Source: Streptomyces luteolus (lineage in GTDB: Bacteria > Actinomycetota > Actinomycetes > Streptomycetales > Streptomycetaceae). Taken from it: DNA of 64,000 nt. The notes below the pieces were generated by a model. It was not told where the DNA came from and searched no databases. It worked only from the letters and a program-made list of their open reading frames with translations. The number at the start of each line of letters is the position of its first letter. The stretch's first letter is position 1. The translations under genes were made by a program, and so were the position numbers. Positions 25,472-34,671 of this stretch are shown one piece after another. The stretch is from NCBI RefSeq assembly GCF_029968015.1, contig NZ_JASCIS010000041.1, positions 1 to 64,000 of the forward strand. Reading direction: 5' to 3'.

Positions 25472-26189
25472 CTACCTCCACAACCTGCGCCGACGCCGCC
25501 GCAAGCGCCTCGCTCACCAGTACGCGGCCAAGGCCCCGGCCGACCAGCGCGTCGCCGTCATCGGCCTCGGACGCTTCGGCAGCTCGCTGGCCAACGAGCT
25601 CACCCAACGCGGCTGGGACGTCCTCGGCATCGACACCGACGACCGGCTCGTGCAGAAGTACAGCGACAACCTCGCCCACGCCGCGGTCGCCGACTGCACC
25701 GACCCCGAGGTGCTGCGCCAGCTCGGGGTCCACGAGTTCACCAGCGCGGTCGTCGGGATCGGCACCGACATCGAGGCATCGATCCTGGTCACGTCCAACC
25801 TCCTGGAGGCGGAGGTCCCCAACATCTGGGCCAAGGCGATCAGTCGCCAGCACGGCCAGATCCTCGAACGCCTCGGTGCGCACCATGTCGTCCTGCCCGA
25901 GTACGAGATGGGCGAGCGCGTAGCCCACCTGGTCACGGGCCGGATGCTGGACTTCATCGAGTTCGACGACGACTTCGCCCTCGTCAAGACCGTCGCCCCC
26001 GAACTCGCCACCGGCGTCCCGCTGGGCCGCAGCGAGGTCCGCAGCAAGTACGGCGTCACCGTCGTCGGCATCAAACGCCCCGGCGAGGACTTCACGTACG
26101 CCACCGCCGAGACCGTCGTAGAGAAGGGTGACGTCATCATCGTCACCGGGAAGACCCACGCCGTGGAGGCGTTCGCCGACCTCGGCTGA
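25464..26189 (+). CDS. ktrA: Potassium uptake regulatory subunit KtrA (RCK domains)
   Basis: The 241-residue protein starts with TTG at 25464 inside ktrB. It has a Rossmann RCK_N domain (VAVIGLGRFGSSLANELTQR, GxGxxG motif; acidic residue in GIDTDDRLVQKYSDN) and an RCK_C domain from about residue 165 (VAPELATGVPLGRSEVRSKY to KGDVIIVTGKTHAVEAF). KtrA forms an octameric ring that binds ATP/ADP or NAD(H) and gates KtrB. The basic N-terminal extension (LHNLRRRRRKRLAHQYA) is a little longer than usual. Confidence 0.92.
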   Translation: MANYLHNLRRRRRKRLAHQYAAKAPADQRVAVIGLGRFGSSLANELTQRGWDVLGIDTDDRLVQKYSDNLAHAAVADCTDPEVLRQLGVHEFTSAVVGIGTDIEASILVTSNLLEAEVPNIWAKAISRQHGQILERLGAHHVVLPEYEMGERVAHLVTGRMLDFIEFDDDFALVKTVAPELATGVPLGRSEVRSKYGVTVVGIKRPGEDFTYATAETVVEKGDVIIVTGKTHAVEAFADLG

Positions 26190-26199
26190 GCACGAGCCG

Positions 26200-26430
26200 T
26201 CAGGCGTCGAGCCGCCACAGTGCGCGGGTCCATGCGATGTCGTAGAGCACCCACGCGAAGTAGATGCCGACGAGAATCAGCGACAGCGGATCTTCGGCGA
26301 CAACAGCCAGCAGCGCGAGCAACGGGACAGCGAACGCGATCATGCCGACGAAGCCCGCCCGGGGGCTGCGGCGGCCGAAGAAGAGCCCATTCCATGCCTC
26401 GTTGCCGACCAGCAGGAACCCCGGGGTGCT
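26200..26430 (-). pseudogene. C-terminal fragment resembling TspO/MBR family
   Basis: The minus strand encodes FLLVGNEAWNGLFFGRR, then GFVGMIAFAVPLLALLAVVA and LILVGIYFAWVLYDIAWTRA, ending LWRLDA at a stop at 26200. The spacing of WN..FF..R and the final Y..WV.Y...W...LW+L recalls the last two helices of TspO/MBR membrane proteins. The N-terminal helices are absent: the frame upstream of FLLVG runs into unrelated sequence before the hydrolase gene. It looks like a decayed gene end; the family assignment is tentative. Confidence 0.45.
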
Positions 26431-26494
26431 GCGCGAGCACTGCCTACGCGGGCTGCGGGACAGCCGGAGGAGGTGTCGCCGTGGCGCATGCTGG

Positions 26495-27331
26495 CTAAGG
26501 GGTCACAGTGTCCACCAATCCGGCCACCAACTGAGGATGTTCCTCGACGACGAGATGACCGGCATCGGCGATCACGTGCAGGTCGGTGCCGACTGCCGTA
26601 CGGACCGCCGGGGCGAGGATGCGCGGCGGCATGAACGTGTCGTGCTCCCCCACAACGGCCAGACTCTGACGCGGTGTTGAGGGCAGTGGAGCCTTGCCGG
26701 GGGACGCACTGGAGCGTGCGTGGCGGGCGATGAGCGTCATCCACTCCACCAGCTCGGCACGCGGCTCGTGGCCCGGCGCGTGCATGGCTCGGAGCAACCT
26801 CGCGCTGTGCGCCTCGGTCGGCCGCAAATACCACGTTGCGGATGCAGCAAGCACTTTGGGCGTGACTCGCAGCCTCGTCAGGCCGCCGGGAGAGACGAGG
26901 ACGAGCCGGTCGACGAGAGGCGACTCGCTCGACAGCGCGATTCCCGCGCCGAGGGAGTGCCCCAACACCGTGACACGCCCGGTATGGAGCTGCTCCAGCG
27001 CCTCGCTCAACCAGGCGCCGTACCACGGCAATCCGCCGCGGGGGCATTCCCCGCTGCTGAGGCCGGGCTGTCCTGGTACGTCCAGGAGCACGACCCGGTG
27101 GCCCGCCTCGACGAGGGCCGTGGCCAGCGGCAGAGAGGAGGAGGCGTTGAAGTTGGTCCCGGCGACGAACACCACGGTCCCGGGCCCGGAGCCGGCGGAC
27201 ACCGCGTGCGTGGATGCCTCCGCGGCCGCCACCGTCGTCCGCTCGTGCGGAACGGGCCACCGGTCGAGCTGGTCCGCACACCAGCGCCGGACGAGCTGTT
27301 GGCCTGCCTCACTGCGATAGATCGAAGCCAT
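26495..27331 (-). CDS. Alpha/beta-hydrolase
   Basis: The ATG at 27331 (MASIYRSEAGQQLVRRW) gives 278 residues. The core shows the oxyanion region FVAGTNFNASSSLPLATALV, strand-loop VVLLDVPGQPGLSSGE, nucleophile elbow GHSLGAG, an acid in VVGEHDTFMPP and the catalytic His in IADAGHLVVEEHP. It is a cytosolic hydrolase of the general alpha/beta fold; substrate cannot be predicted. It sits 50 bp downstream of the RCK-domain gene on the same strand, so the two may be co-transcribed. A longer frame upstream of the chosen start is only GC-rich read-through. Confidence 0.85.
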   Translation of the reverse strand: MASIYRSEAGQQLVRRWCADQLDRWPVPHERTTVAAAEASTHAVSAGSGPGTVVFVAGTNFNASSSLPLATALVEAGHRVVLLDVPGQPGLSSGECPRGGLPWYGAWLSEALEQLHTGRVTVLGHSLGAGIALSSESPLVDRLVLVSPGGLTRLRVTPKVLAASATWYLRPTEAHSARLLRAMHAPGHEPRAELVEWMTLIARHARSSASPGKAPLPSTPRQSLAVVGEHDTFMPPRILAPAVRTAVGTDLHVIADAGHLVVEEHPQLVAGLVDTVTP

Positions 27332-27381
27332 CGGGCGAGTATGTCGCGCGGCGCTCTTCGGCAAGACCTGGCTTCGCACCC

Positions 27382-29406
27382 TCACCGTGGCCGGGGTGCC
27401 GGGTGTCGGCCGAGGAGCTCCGCGAGGCCCTGGCGGGTGGCGGCCAGGACGACGCGGTCCTGTGCCTTGAGTACGTAACGGGGGTCGGTGTTCCACACCA
27501 GGCCCGGGGCATGCTCGTCGTCCGGGGAGGGTGTGGTTGCCAGGTCGGGCATGCGCTCGACGGGGTCGGTGATGTCGAGGGCGAGGACCCGCCACCGCCC
27601 TGGGTGGAACGCCTCGGCGACCGTGCGGCCCTCCAGCTGGGGGTGGCCTGCGACCTGGAGGGCGGCGAAGACCAGGACGCGGCGTTCGACGGGGATGGCG
27701 CCGAGGATCTGGCGGCCCATCATGGCTCCGGCGAACGCGGGTGCGGCGAGCGAGGTGACGCTGCGGCTGCGGGTGAGGGCCTGGGGGTGGGCGCTGCGCA
27801 GGGTGCGGTAGACGGCGGTGGCGAAGTCGTCGTCGTACAGGCGCAGGGCGACCCGGAGGTCGGTCTTGACCGAGCGGGCGTACAGCGCGGCTTCCAGGTT
27901 GGTGGTGTCCGTGCTGGTGAGGGCGAGGAGGGCGTGGGCGCGGTGGATCTTGGCCGCTTCGAGGACGCCTTCGTCGGTGACGTCGCCCAGGACGACGGGT
28001 ACGCGCAGGCGCCGGGCGAGAGTGATGCCGCGGGCTTCCGGGTCTTCTTCGACGCAGACCACGGGGATGTCGAGTTCGCGCAGCCGGTGCAGTACGCGCG
28101 TGCCGATCTTGCCGAGGCCGAGCAGGACGACGTGCCCGGAGAGACCGCGTGGCGGGCGTCGGAGGGCGGAGGCGCTGCGGAAGGTGCCGAGGGCTTCCAG
28201 GGCTGCGGCGAGCAGGACGGGCAAGAGCAGTAACCCGGCGAATCCAGCGAGGAGTTGAAGGACCTGTCGGCCGGCTTCCGCGTCGGTCGCGGGGTCGTTG
28301 ATGGCGAAGAGGTCGAGCAGGGTGATGTAGGCGGCGTGCAGGGGCGGATCGTCGGTGGTGATCCAAGAGGCGACCGCCAGAGCGACCACGCAGGCCATCA
28401 GGCCGAGGAGGGACCAGCGCAGCCTGCGGGAGAAGAGCTGGCCGAGGGGCGCGGTTCGGCGGGCCAGGCGGCCCGGTGGCAGCGTCGGTCCGGTGTGGGA
28501 CACGGTCTCCAGGACGACCGTTCCGCGGCCGGTGGCCATCGTCACAGCGCGGTCGTCGGGGAGGAGTTGAGGGCCCTCGTCACCGCTGTTGTCCGAACCT
28601 TCCGCACCCGCTGGGTCGTTGCTGGTGGCGGAGAGCAACGCGAGCGTGCACAGCCCCGGTTCGGGGACCTCGCCACGGCCCGAGGGCATGCGCTCGACGG
28701 CCCGCAGCAGGAGCCCGTCGGCCTGAACGACCTTGCTGGTTCCGGCGATCGCGGTGGCCGCGAGGGCCGGTGCCGCGGTGTCGGCGTCCGACAGCACGGT
28801 CGTGGAGGCGTCCAGGGTTGCGAGGTCCATGTCGGGTGCGGCGACGACGGCGGCCTGGTCGAGGAGCTCTTCGAGGTGCTGGCCGAGCTTGCGGTTGTAG
28901 AGCCTGATCACCAGGCGCAGACGGGGGTTGAGGCGGCGGGCCGCGAGAGCGACGCGGATGTTCGTCTCGTCGTCGTCATGAACGAGCGCGAGCGCCGCGG
29001 CATGCCGGGCACCTACTTCCAGCAGCGCGGAACCGCTGAGCTCCGCCGCCTCGACAACGCGCGGCGAGGCAGTGGCTGTTGTCCTGCTACCGCTGACGAC
29101 GGTACGTCCCATGACGGAAGACGACATGCGGCCGAGCAGCGCGGTGGCTCGGCCCAGGCCGGCCACCGGCTGGGACAGGTTGCCGGCCGAGGGCGGCAGC
29201 ACCAGGGTCACGCGCTCGCCGTAGACCTCGTGCAGCTCGGTGGCGAGGCGTTCGGCCAGCGCGTCGTCACCGCAGACAATCATGTGGCCTGCGACGGGAC
29301 TTGACTGAGGTTGGCGCGGGAGTGCTGGCACGGTCACGAAGAGTGCCCGAAGCTGCCGGTTGGTTCCAAGAGGGGCGCCGGAAACGGTGGGGGATGCCCG
29401 GACCAT
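27382..29406 (-). CDS. Two-domain RCK (TrkA-N) membrane protein, ion-channel-like
   Basis: About 674 residues from the ATG at 29406 (29283 is an alternative start at MIVCGDDALAERLATEL). Layout: RCK_N-like Rossmann domain near the N-terminus, a linker, membrane segments near 330-350 (WSLLGLMACVVALAVASWIT) and 382-402 (LAGFAGLLLLPVLLAAALEA), then a second RCK domain from about 424 (GHVVLLGLGKIGTRVLHRLR; acidic CVEEDPEARG). This recalls Kch-like potassium channels with RCK domains on both sides. However, the loop between the helices (YITLLDLFAINDPATD) lacks a TVGYG-type filter, so it may not be a K+ channel. It is divergent from the cation/proton antiporter and belongs to the ion-homeostasis block. 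Confidence 0.8.
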   Translation of the reverse strand: MVRASPTVSGAPLGTNRQLRALFVTVPALPRQPQSSPVAGHMIVCGDDALAERLATELHEVYGERVTLVLPPSAGNLSQPVAGLGRATALLGRMSSSVMGRTVVSGSRTTATASPRVVEAAELSGSALLEVGARHAAALALVHDDDETNIRVALAARRLNPRLRLVIRLYNRKLGQHLEELLDQAAVVAAPDMDLATLDASTTVLSDADTAAPALAATAIAGTSKVVQADGLLLRAVERMPSGRGEVPEPGLCTLALLSATSNDPAGAEGSDNSGDEGPQLLPDDRAVTMATGRGTVVLETVSHTGPTLPPGRLARRTAPLGQLFSRRLRWSLLGLMACVVALAVASWITTDDPPLHAAYITLLDLFAINDPATDAEAGRQVLQLLAGFAGLLLLPVLLAAALEALGTFRSASALRRPPRGLSGHVVLLGLGKIGTRVLHRLRELDIPVVCVEEDPEARGITLARRLRVPVVLGDVTDEGVLEAAKIHRAHALLALTSTDTTNLEAALYARSVKTDLRVALRLYDDDFATAVYRTLRSAHPQALTRSRSVTSLAAPAFAGAMMGRQILGAIPVERRVLVFAALQVAGHPQLEGRTVAEAFHPGRWRVLALDITDPVERMPDLATTPSPDDEHAPGLVWNTDPRYVLKAQDRVVLAATRQGLAELLGRHPAPRPR

Positions 29407-29576
29407 GGCTCGTCCGGGCTCGCCGCTGCCGGGTTCCGGAAGTCCCGCGGCCCCTTGGGTGCCTGTCAGCGTCCTGTCAATGCCGCGTATGCAATGTGTA
29501 AAGTCCACCGTGGTGTGCCGGGAAGTCTGGTCGGCGGTTCAGGGACAAGTGTCTTTGCCGATCGGGGGCGTACGTC

Positions 29577-30857
29577 ATGGTGCTGGTTGCTGTCTTCGGA
29601 GTCGCACTGCTGACAGCGGTGCTGCTGTCCGGGCTCGCCGCCCGTACGGTGCTTTCCACCTCGCTGTTGTTCCTCGTCGGCGGCGCGATCGTCAGCGACG
29701 GGTTCCTGGGCCTCATCCACATCACCCCGGACAGCGAGATCGTGTCCGTCACCGCCGATCTCGCCCTGTTCGCCGTCCTGTTCACCGACGGCATGCATGT
29801 CTCGTTCCCGAAGCTGCGGGCCAACTGGAAGAACCCGGCCCGTGCGCTGGGTCTCGGCATGCCGCTCGCCTTCATCGGGACGGCGCTCGTCACGCACTAC
29901 TTGGTGGGTCTGGACTGGACGACGTCGTTCCTGGTCGGGGCTGTGCTGGCGCCGACCGACCCGGTGTTCGCGTCGGCGATCGTGAGCCGCAAGGAAGTGC
30001 CGTCCAAGCTGAGGCAGTTGCTGAACGTGGAGTCCGGCATCAACGACGGTCTCGCCCTGCCGGTGGTGCTGATCTTCCTCGCCGCCGCCGGGCCCACCTC
30101 GGGGAACGCCCAGACCGACCCGGCCAAGATCGCCCTGGAGCTGTTCCTCGGCCTGGCCTTCGGCATCCTGCTGCCGCTGCTCGTCAACGCCCTCGTACGC
30201 TTCCGGCTGCTCGGCGCGGAGCCGAAGCTGCAGCCGCTGCTGCCGCTGGCGATCGGCGTGATCCTCTACGGCCTGTGCCACCTCACCCACGCCAACCCGT
30301 ATCTGGCGGCCTTCTCCGCGGGCGCGGTCCTCACGGCCGTGTCACCGGAGGCGAAGTCGGCGTTCGAGCCGCTCGGTGAGGCGCTTGCGGAACTCGCCAA
30401 GTTCGCGGCCCTGTTGGTGTTCGGCGCGCTGCTGACGCCGCAGCTCTTCGCCGACCTCTCGTTCGGCGGCTACGTCGCGGTAGTCCTGGCCATCGCCCTG
30501 ATCCGCCCTGCCTCGCTGCTGCTCTCCCTCATCGGTACGCGCTTCGAGCGCCGCGAGAAGCTGGTCGCCGCCTGGTTCGGCCCCAAGGGCTTCGCCTCGG
30601 TGGTGTACGGACTGCTCGTCCTGCAGGCCGGGATCCCGCAGGGTCAGGAGGCGTTCACCCTGATCGCGGTCTGCATCGCGGTGTCGATCATCGCCCACAG
30701 CAGTACCGACGTACCCATCGCCCGCCTCTTCCACGTCGACGAGCTCGCCGGGATTCCCGGGGGCCGGTGCGAGGTGAGGAGGGAGCCGGTCGAACCCACC
30801 GCGGTTCGTGCGGCGTCCGCAGCGCACCGCGAGAAGGACAGCCGTGCAGATGCGTGA
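29577..30857 (+). CDS. Cation/proton antiporter (CPA family, Na+/H+ exchanger domain)
   Basis: The 426-residue protein has about 12 hydrophobic segments and the family hallmarks LAPTDPVFASAI (TDP motif) and LLNVESGINDGLALPVV (ESxxND, ion-binding region). It exchanges Na+ or K+ for protons across the membrane. The last 50 residues are a polar tail rich in Arg and Glu. It starts 170 bp from the divergent RCK-domain gene, and together with KtrAB indicates a local role in monovalent cation and pH balance. Confidence 0.9.
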   Translation: MVLVAVFGVALLTAVLLSGLAARTVLSTSLLFLVGGAIVSDGFLGLIHITPDSEIVSVTADLALFAVLFTDGMHVSFPKLRANWKNPARALGLGMPLAFIGTALVTHYLVGLDWTTSFLVGAVLAPTDPVFASAIVSRKEVPSKLRQLLNVESGINDGLALPVVLIFLAAAGPTSGNAQTDPAKIALELFLGLAFGILLPLLVNALVRFRLLGAEPKLQPLLPLAIGVILYGLCHLTHANPYLAAFSAGAVLTAVSPEAKSAFEPLGEALAELAKFAALLVFGALLTPQLFADLSFGGYVAVVLAIALIRPASLLLSLIGTRFERREKLVAAWFGPKGFASVVYGLLVLQAGIPQGQEAFTLIAVCIAVSIIAHSSTDVPIARLFHVDELAGIPGGRCEVRREPVEPTAVRAASAAHREKDSRADA

Positions 30858-31089
30858 GGAGGGTGCACCATGCGTCGCCCACCCGCTCCCCACAGAGCGG
30901 CAAAGGGGCCGTTGGAGTCATCTGATCTGCAACTATGTTGCCGAGTACAGGCATGGTGGGGCTCGGTGACGAGTCATAATCTGCGCGACGACGGAGAGGC
31001 GTTTCCGTCTGCTCGAAGTCAAAACGCCGTTCTAGCTGGCTCAGAGCGTGCCGCCCGGGACTCGGTGGCACGTGCGTACAAGGGGGATC

Positions 31090-31923
31090 GTGAGTTCCGA
31101 AATGGATGACGTGCGTCCGATATCCGCGCCGAACACAGGCCCGGACCCGCGTGCAGCGCATCACATGCCACCACCCGACGAGCCGTTGGACGTGCAGGAT
31201 CTACGGTCCGCGCCTGAGGTCGCTGATCCAGGTTTCCAGTTCAACCCGGGTGGCCTGCAACCCATGTCCGCAGCGGAGGCGGAACATGTGAGCACGGTCC
31301 GACTCCCACCGCCGGATCGGCCCGCCGACGTGCGTGACCTCGACCCCGCACCGGGCGTGCCCTCTGGTCCTGGTCCTGGTCCTGGTTCCGGTACCGGTGG
31401 CCTGCAGCCGATGTCCGCCTCATCAGAGCGCGGGGAGGGCGCGCCGATCGGGGCGGCAGAACGTACGGCGGATGTGCGTGACCGCGATCCCGCTCCGGGC
31501 ACCGCCGTAGATCCCGGCTTCCACTACAACGGGATCCAGACCATGGCCGGCGGCAGCAGCGGCGGCTCCGGTGGCGTGCAGTCCAACGGCTTCAGCGGAG
31601 TGAACGACCCTGCCGCCCTCAACCGCGCCGGTGAGAACGCCAACCAACTCGCCAGTCTGGTGCACTCGAACGGCGATGTCGGCGACGACCCGGAGATCAC
31701 GGCCGCCGCGGGATCGCTGTGCGGCGACCTGTGGGGCGGCGACCTGGGTGTCGCCCTCTTCGACACCATGGAGACCTGGGACAAGCAGGCCAAGCGCCTC
31801 ACCCGGATCTGCGCCGACATCGGCGAGAAGTGCATCACGACCGCGCACAACCAGACCCGTACGGAATCGGCGAACGAGGCCGAGATGAACTCCGTTCGCG
31901 CAACGATTTCCGACTTCGGGTGA
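31090..31923 (+). CDS. Putative WXG100/ESX-like protein with Pro-rich N-terminal repeats
   Basis: The GTG at 31090 (VSSEMDDVRPISAP) gives 277 residues; the ATG at 31102 is an alternative. The first half is disordered and carries a threefold repeat: PLDVQDLRSAPEV, PADVRDLDPAPGV and TADVRDRDPAPGT, each followed by FQFN or FHYN and GLQPMSA/GIQTMAG. The second half is helical with LWGGDLGVALFDTMETWDKQ, where a Trp-containing turn sits between helices as in WXG-type proteins, although no exact WxG is present. It is 14 bp from the next gene. I infer a secreted or surface-associated pair; the family is not recognised with certainty. Confidence 0.6.
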   Translation: MSSEMDDVRPISAPNTGPDPRAAHHMPPPDEPLDVQDLRSAPEVADPGFQFNPGGLQPMSAAEAEHVSTVRLPPPDRPADVRDLDPAPGVPSGPGPGPGSGTGGLQPMSASSERGEGAPIGAAERTADVRDRDPAPGTAVDPGFHYNGIQTMAGGSSGGSGGVQSNGFSGVNDPAALNRAGENANQLASLVHSNGDVGDDPEITAAAGSLCGDLWGGDLGVALFDTMETWDKQAKRLTRICADIGEKCITTAHNQTRTESANEAEMNSVRATISDFG

Positions 31924-31936
31924 CAGGAGAATTCCC

Positions 31937-34093
31937 GTGAGCACAGTCGCCTACGAGCAGCTCTACCACCTCGACGTCGAATCGATCAGCACCGCCGTCG
32001 ACCGCTGGAGCGACGTCATCCGCCGCTACCAGGAGTGGGACCAGGCGTACAACGACGGCGTGGTCAAGCCCTTCGACCAGGCCGGCTGGACCAGCATCGA
32101 CGGAACCTCCGTGTACGCCCAGGTCCAAGTCGCGAACGCCAACAAGGAGTTCAGCGACGCCGTCGTCGAGGCGAAGGGCATCCGAGCCGTCCTGCAGGAC
32201 GCGTACGACGAGCTGCGCAAGTACAAGACAGACCTGCACCAGCTCACCGCGGACGCCAAGAAGGAAGGCGTCGTCATCAGCGGCACCGGCAAGGTGACGC
32301 TGCGCGACCCGGACGAGAAGGGCGACGAACGGCGCGGGCCGGGCGGCGTGCTGCCGTCCGAGAACGAGGAGAAAGTCCTGCGCTGGCAGGCCCGGATCGG
32401 CTTCATCCTGGTGGCCGCCACGAACGCGGACCAGTCCGCCGCCATCGCCTTGAAGCGCAACACCGGCAAGGGCGGCGACGAGGGCTTCAACGACAAGACC
32501 GTGAAGTCCGTCGACCAGGACGAGTCCCAGCGCGCCACCAGGCTTCTCAACAAGGTCGAGAAGGGCGACGAACTCTCCCGCGCCGAGCTCAAGGAGCTCG
32601 AACGCTTGATGAAGCACAACCAGAAGGACCCCGAATTCAGCAAGATGCTGCTCGACAAGGTCGGTCCGGAGAACGCAATCAAGCTCACGAACCAGCTCAA
32701 CGACCTCGCGTACGACACGGACAAGGGCAACCGGCAGCAGTACACGGGAATTCAGCAGGGCCTCGCCAACGCCATCGCCACCGGCACCCGCGATCCGGAC
32801 TCGGCCACGTACAAGAAGTGGCGGGCCGGCATGGAAGAGGCCGGAATGAAGCGTTACGAGTGGCAGGGCGAGGAGGTGCGGGGCTATCAGTCCCTGGTCA
32901 CGCTCATGCAGCACGGAGACGGCTACTCCGAGCGTTTCCTGCACGACCTCGGGGACGACATCATCGCCGCCGAGAAGGCGGACGACGGGGACGACAACTG
33001 GGACGTGCACAAGACATTCCTCAACAAACACGAGGAGTACTTCTCCAACGACCCGATGGACGGGCTCCTGCAGGTCATGAGCCGCAACCCCGAAGCCGCT
33101 GCCACTTTCCTCGACCCGCAGAACGACCCGAACCCCGACGACGACAAGAAGCAGTCCAACGACAGGCTCGAATACCTGACGCGGGAGCGGGACTGGAATG
33201 TCGTCGACGGGAACCCGGCGATGTGCAACCCCCATGACCCCGACAGCATTTTCGGGGACCCCCTCAGGGGCAGCGACATCGAGGACCCGCATACGAGGGA
33301 GGGGCTCGCTGCGGCTCTGACCGCCGGGGCCACGGGCATCGACCCCGCGAATTCTGGAGGTGGATACGTCGAGCACTCGGACTCCAACCGCCGCGTGTTC
33401 GAAGCCTCGTTGAAGCACCTGTCCGCCGAAGGAAACGACTTCCCGCCACAGCTGCGCACCCCCATGGCTCAGGTCATGGGCAACTGGGGCGACGACGTGC
33501 ATCAGGCGACCAGCGCGCACAGCGACGGCGAGAGCCCTCTGAAGCGAGGCGAGGTGCTGGAGGTGGCGAAACAGATCTCACGGGACCAGCACGCCTACGG
33601 CACACTCCAGGACGGCATCAACCGCGAGATCGTCCATGACATCAACACCAACGAGGGTGGGGCGGAGGAGACCTGGAGGCGGGCCGGAAACACGATCGGC
33701 TTTCTCGAAGAGGCTCGTTACCAGGCGCTCAAGATGGACGCCGACGACGAGAAGAGCAAAGCCATGTGGGAGGCCAAATGGGACTACCACACGTGGGGCG
33801 GCGTCGTGAACTTCATCCCGCATGCCGGTGATGCCGCGCAGCGCGGCGTGGACGTACTCACGACGAAGTGGCTCGAAGAGGAGAACGCACGCATCGACGC
33901 CGGTCTGGCGCGCGACAACATGGCGACCAACGATGGCCGGGAAGGGCGCCTTACCGCCCTGGCCGATCATTGGCGGGCCGAGAACCCCGAGGCGGTCAAC
34001 GGGGATTCGAGGTACACGACGGTCGACAAGTTCGTCAGTGCGGCGAACGACGGCAACGCGGCAGCCCGCCGGATGGCAGGCAACGGATCATGA
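31937..34093 (+). CDS. Large alpha-helical protein, possible type VII-like effector or scaffold (unknown)
   Basis: This 718-residue hydrophilic protein has no signal peptide or membrane segment. Its N-terminus (AYEQLYHLDVESISTAVDRW, QAGWTSIDGTSVYAQVQVAN) looks like the helical hairpin domain of WXG-like secreted proteins: a W at the turn, then long helices. The remainder is charged and helical (LKELERLMKHNQKDPEFSKM, LLQVMSRNPEAAATFLDPQN), including a segment like VMGNWGDDVHQATSA seen in actinobacterial DUF6571-type proteins, a link I make tentatively. No enzymatic motif was found. Its stop overlaps the ATG of the downstream lipoprotein (ATGA), so the three genes form one operon. Confidence 0.65.
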   Translation: MSTVAYEQLYHLDVESISTAVDRWSDVIRRYQEWDQAYNDGVVKPFDQAGWTSIDGTSVYAQVQVANANKEFSDAVVEAKGIRAVLQDAYDELRKYKTDLHQLTADAKKEGVVISGTGKVTLRDPDEKGDERRGPGGVLPSENEEKVLRWQARIGFILVAATNADQSAAIALKRNTGKGGDEGFNDKTVKSVDQDESQRATRLLNKVEKGDELSRAELKELERLMKHNQKDPEFSKMLLDKVGPENAIKLTNQLNDLAYDTDKGNRQQYTGIQQGLANAIATGTRDPDSATYKKWRAGMEEAGMKRYEWQGEEVRGYQSLVTLMQHGDGYSERFLHDLGDDIIAAEKADDGDDNWDVHKTFLNKHEEYFSNDPMDGLLQVMSRNPEAAATFLDPQNDPNPDDDKKQSNDRLEYLTRERDWNVVDGNPAMCNPHDPDSIFGDPLRGSDIEDPHTREGLAAALTAGATGIDPANSGGGYVEHSDSNRRVFEASLKHLSAEGNDFPPQLRTPMAQVMGNWGDDVHQATSAHSDGESPLKRGEVLEVAKQISRDQHAYGTLQDGINREIVHDINTNEGGAEETWRRAGNTIGFLEEARYQALKMDADDEKSKAMWEAKWDYHTWGGVVNFIPHAGDAAQRGVDVLTTKWLEEENARIDAGLARDNMATNDGREGRLTALADHWRAENPEAVNGDSRYTTVDKFVSAANDGNAAARRMAGNGS

Positions 34094-34671
34094 GAACTCG
34101 GTATCGCGCCACGGCGGCAGTCAGCATGCTCGCACTCATCGTCGGCTGCTCGGGCGACGATTCGGCCCAGAACTACCCCATTCCGAAGAAGATCTGCGGC
34201 GTCGAGGCCAAGGAATCCGCCGTAAAGCCCCTGTTGCCGCCAGGCGGCACCCTGGAAGAGCAGAGCCGTGCCGAAGTCGGAGAGACCCGAGATGTCGGCG
34301 AGCAGTGCCACGTGTATGTCGACAGGGAGGAGTACGGCAACGCCAAGTACTTGTCGATCAGCCAGGACCGGGAAGCCGAGAAGTCCGATGCTGTCGTCGA
34401 AGCCGATCGCGGTCTGCACTACAGGAACCTTGACTCGCTTCAGTTGGGCGGGCCCGTCACCAGCGCCGCCACCGGGGACGAAGGAGCACTGGTCGTGATG
34501 CGATGCGAGTCCACTGAGGCCGCCTCCTCGAAGTACCCCTACCTTGTCACCGAAGTCGGGTTGGGCAAGTGGGCGCTGAATCCCGAGGATCCGACGGCCA
34601 GGCGTGCACACCTTCAAGCGTTCCTGCGGGACTACATCCCCGCCACAGCGGCCGCCAAGTGCAAGCAGTAG
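34090..34671 (+). CDS. Lipoprotein of unknown function
   Basis: The 193-residue protein has a short signal peptide with lipobox (LALIVGC, Cys near residue 20), so it is lipid-anchored outside the membrane. The mature part contains four cysteines spaced along the chain (KKICGVEA, GEQCHVYV, VMRCESTE, AAKCKQ), suggesting two disulfides. It overlaps the preceding 718-residue gene by four bases. An accessory or immunity role for that protein is possible, but no family was recognised. Confidence 0.75.
   Translation: MRTRYRATAAVSMLALIVGCSGDDSAQNYPIPKKICGVEAKESAVKPLLPPGGTLEEQSRAEVGETRDVGEQCHVYVDREEYGNAKYLSISQDREAEKSDAVVEADRGLHYRNLDSLQLGGPVTSAATGDEGALVVMRCESTEAASSKYPYLVTEVGLGKWALNPEDPTARRAHLQAFLRDYIPATAAAKCKQ

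Noticed and set aside
26495..28366. 623-residue version of the alpha/beta-hydrolase
   Set aside because: The first 345 residues are His/Arg/Pro-rich antisense of the RCK gene region; the fold starts at MASIYRSEAG (27331).
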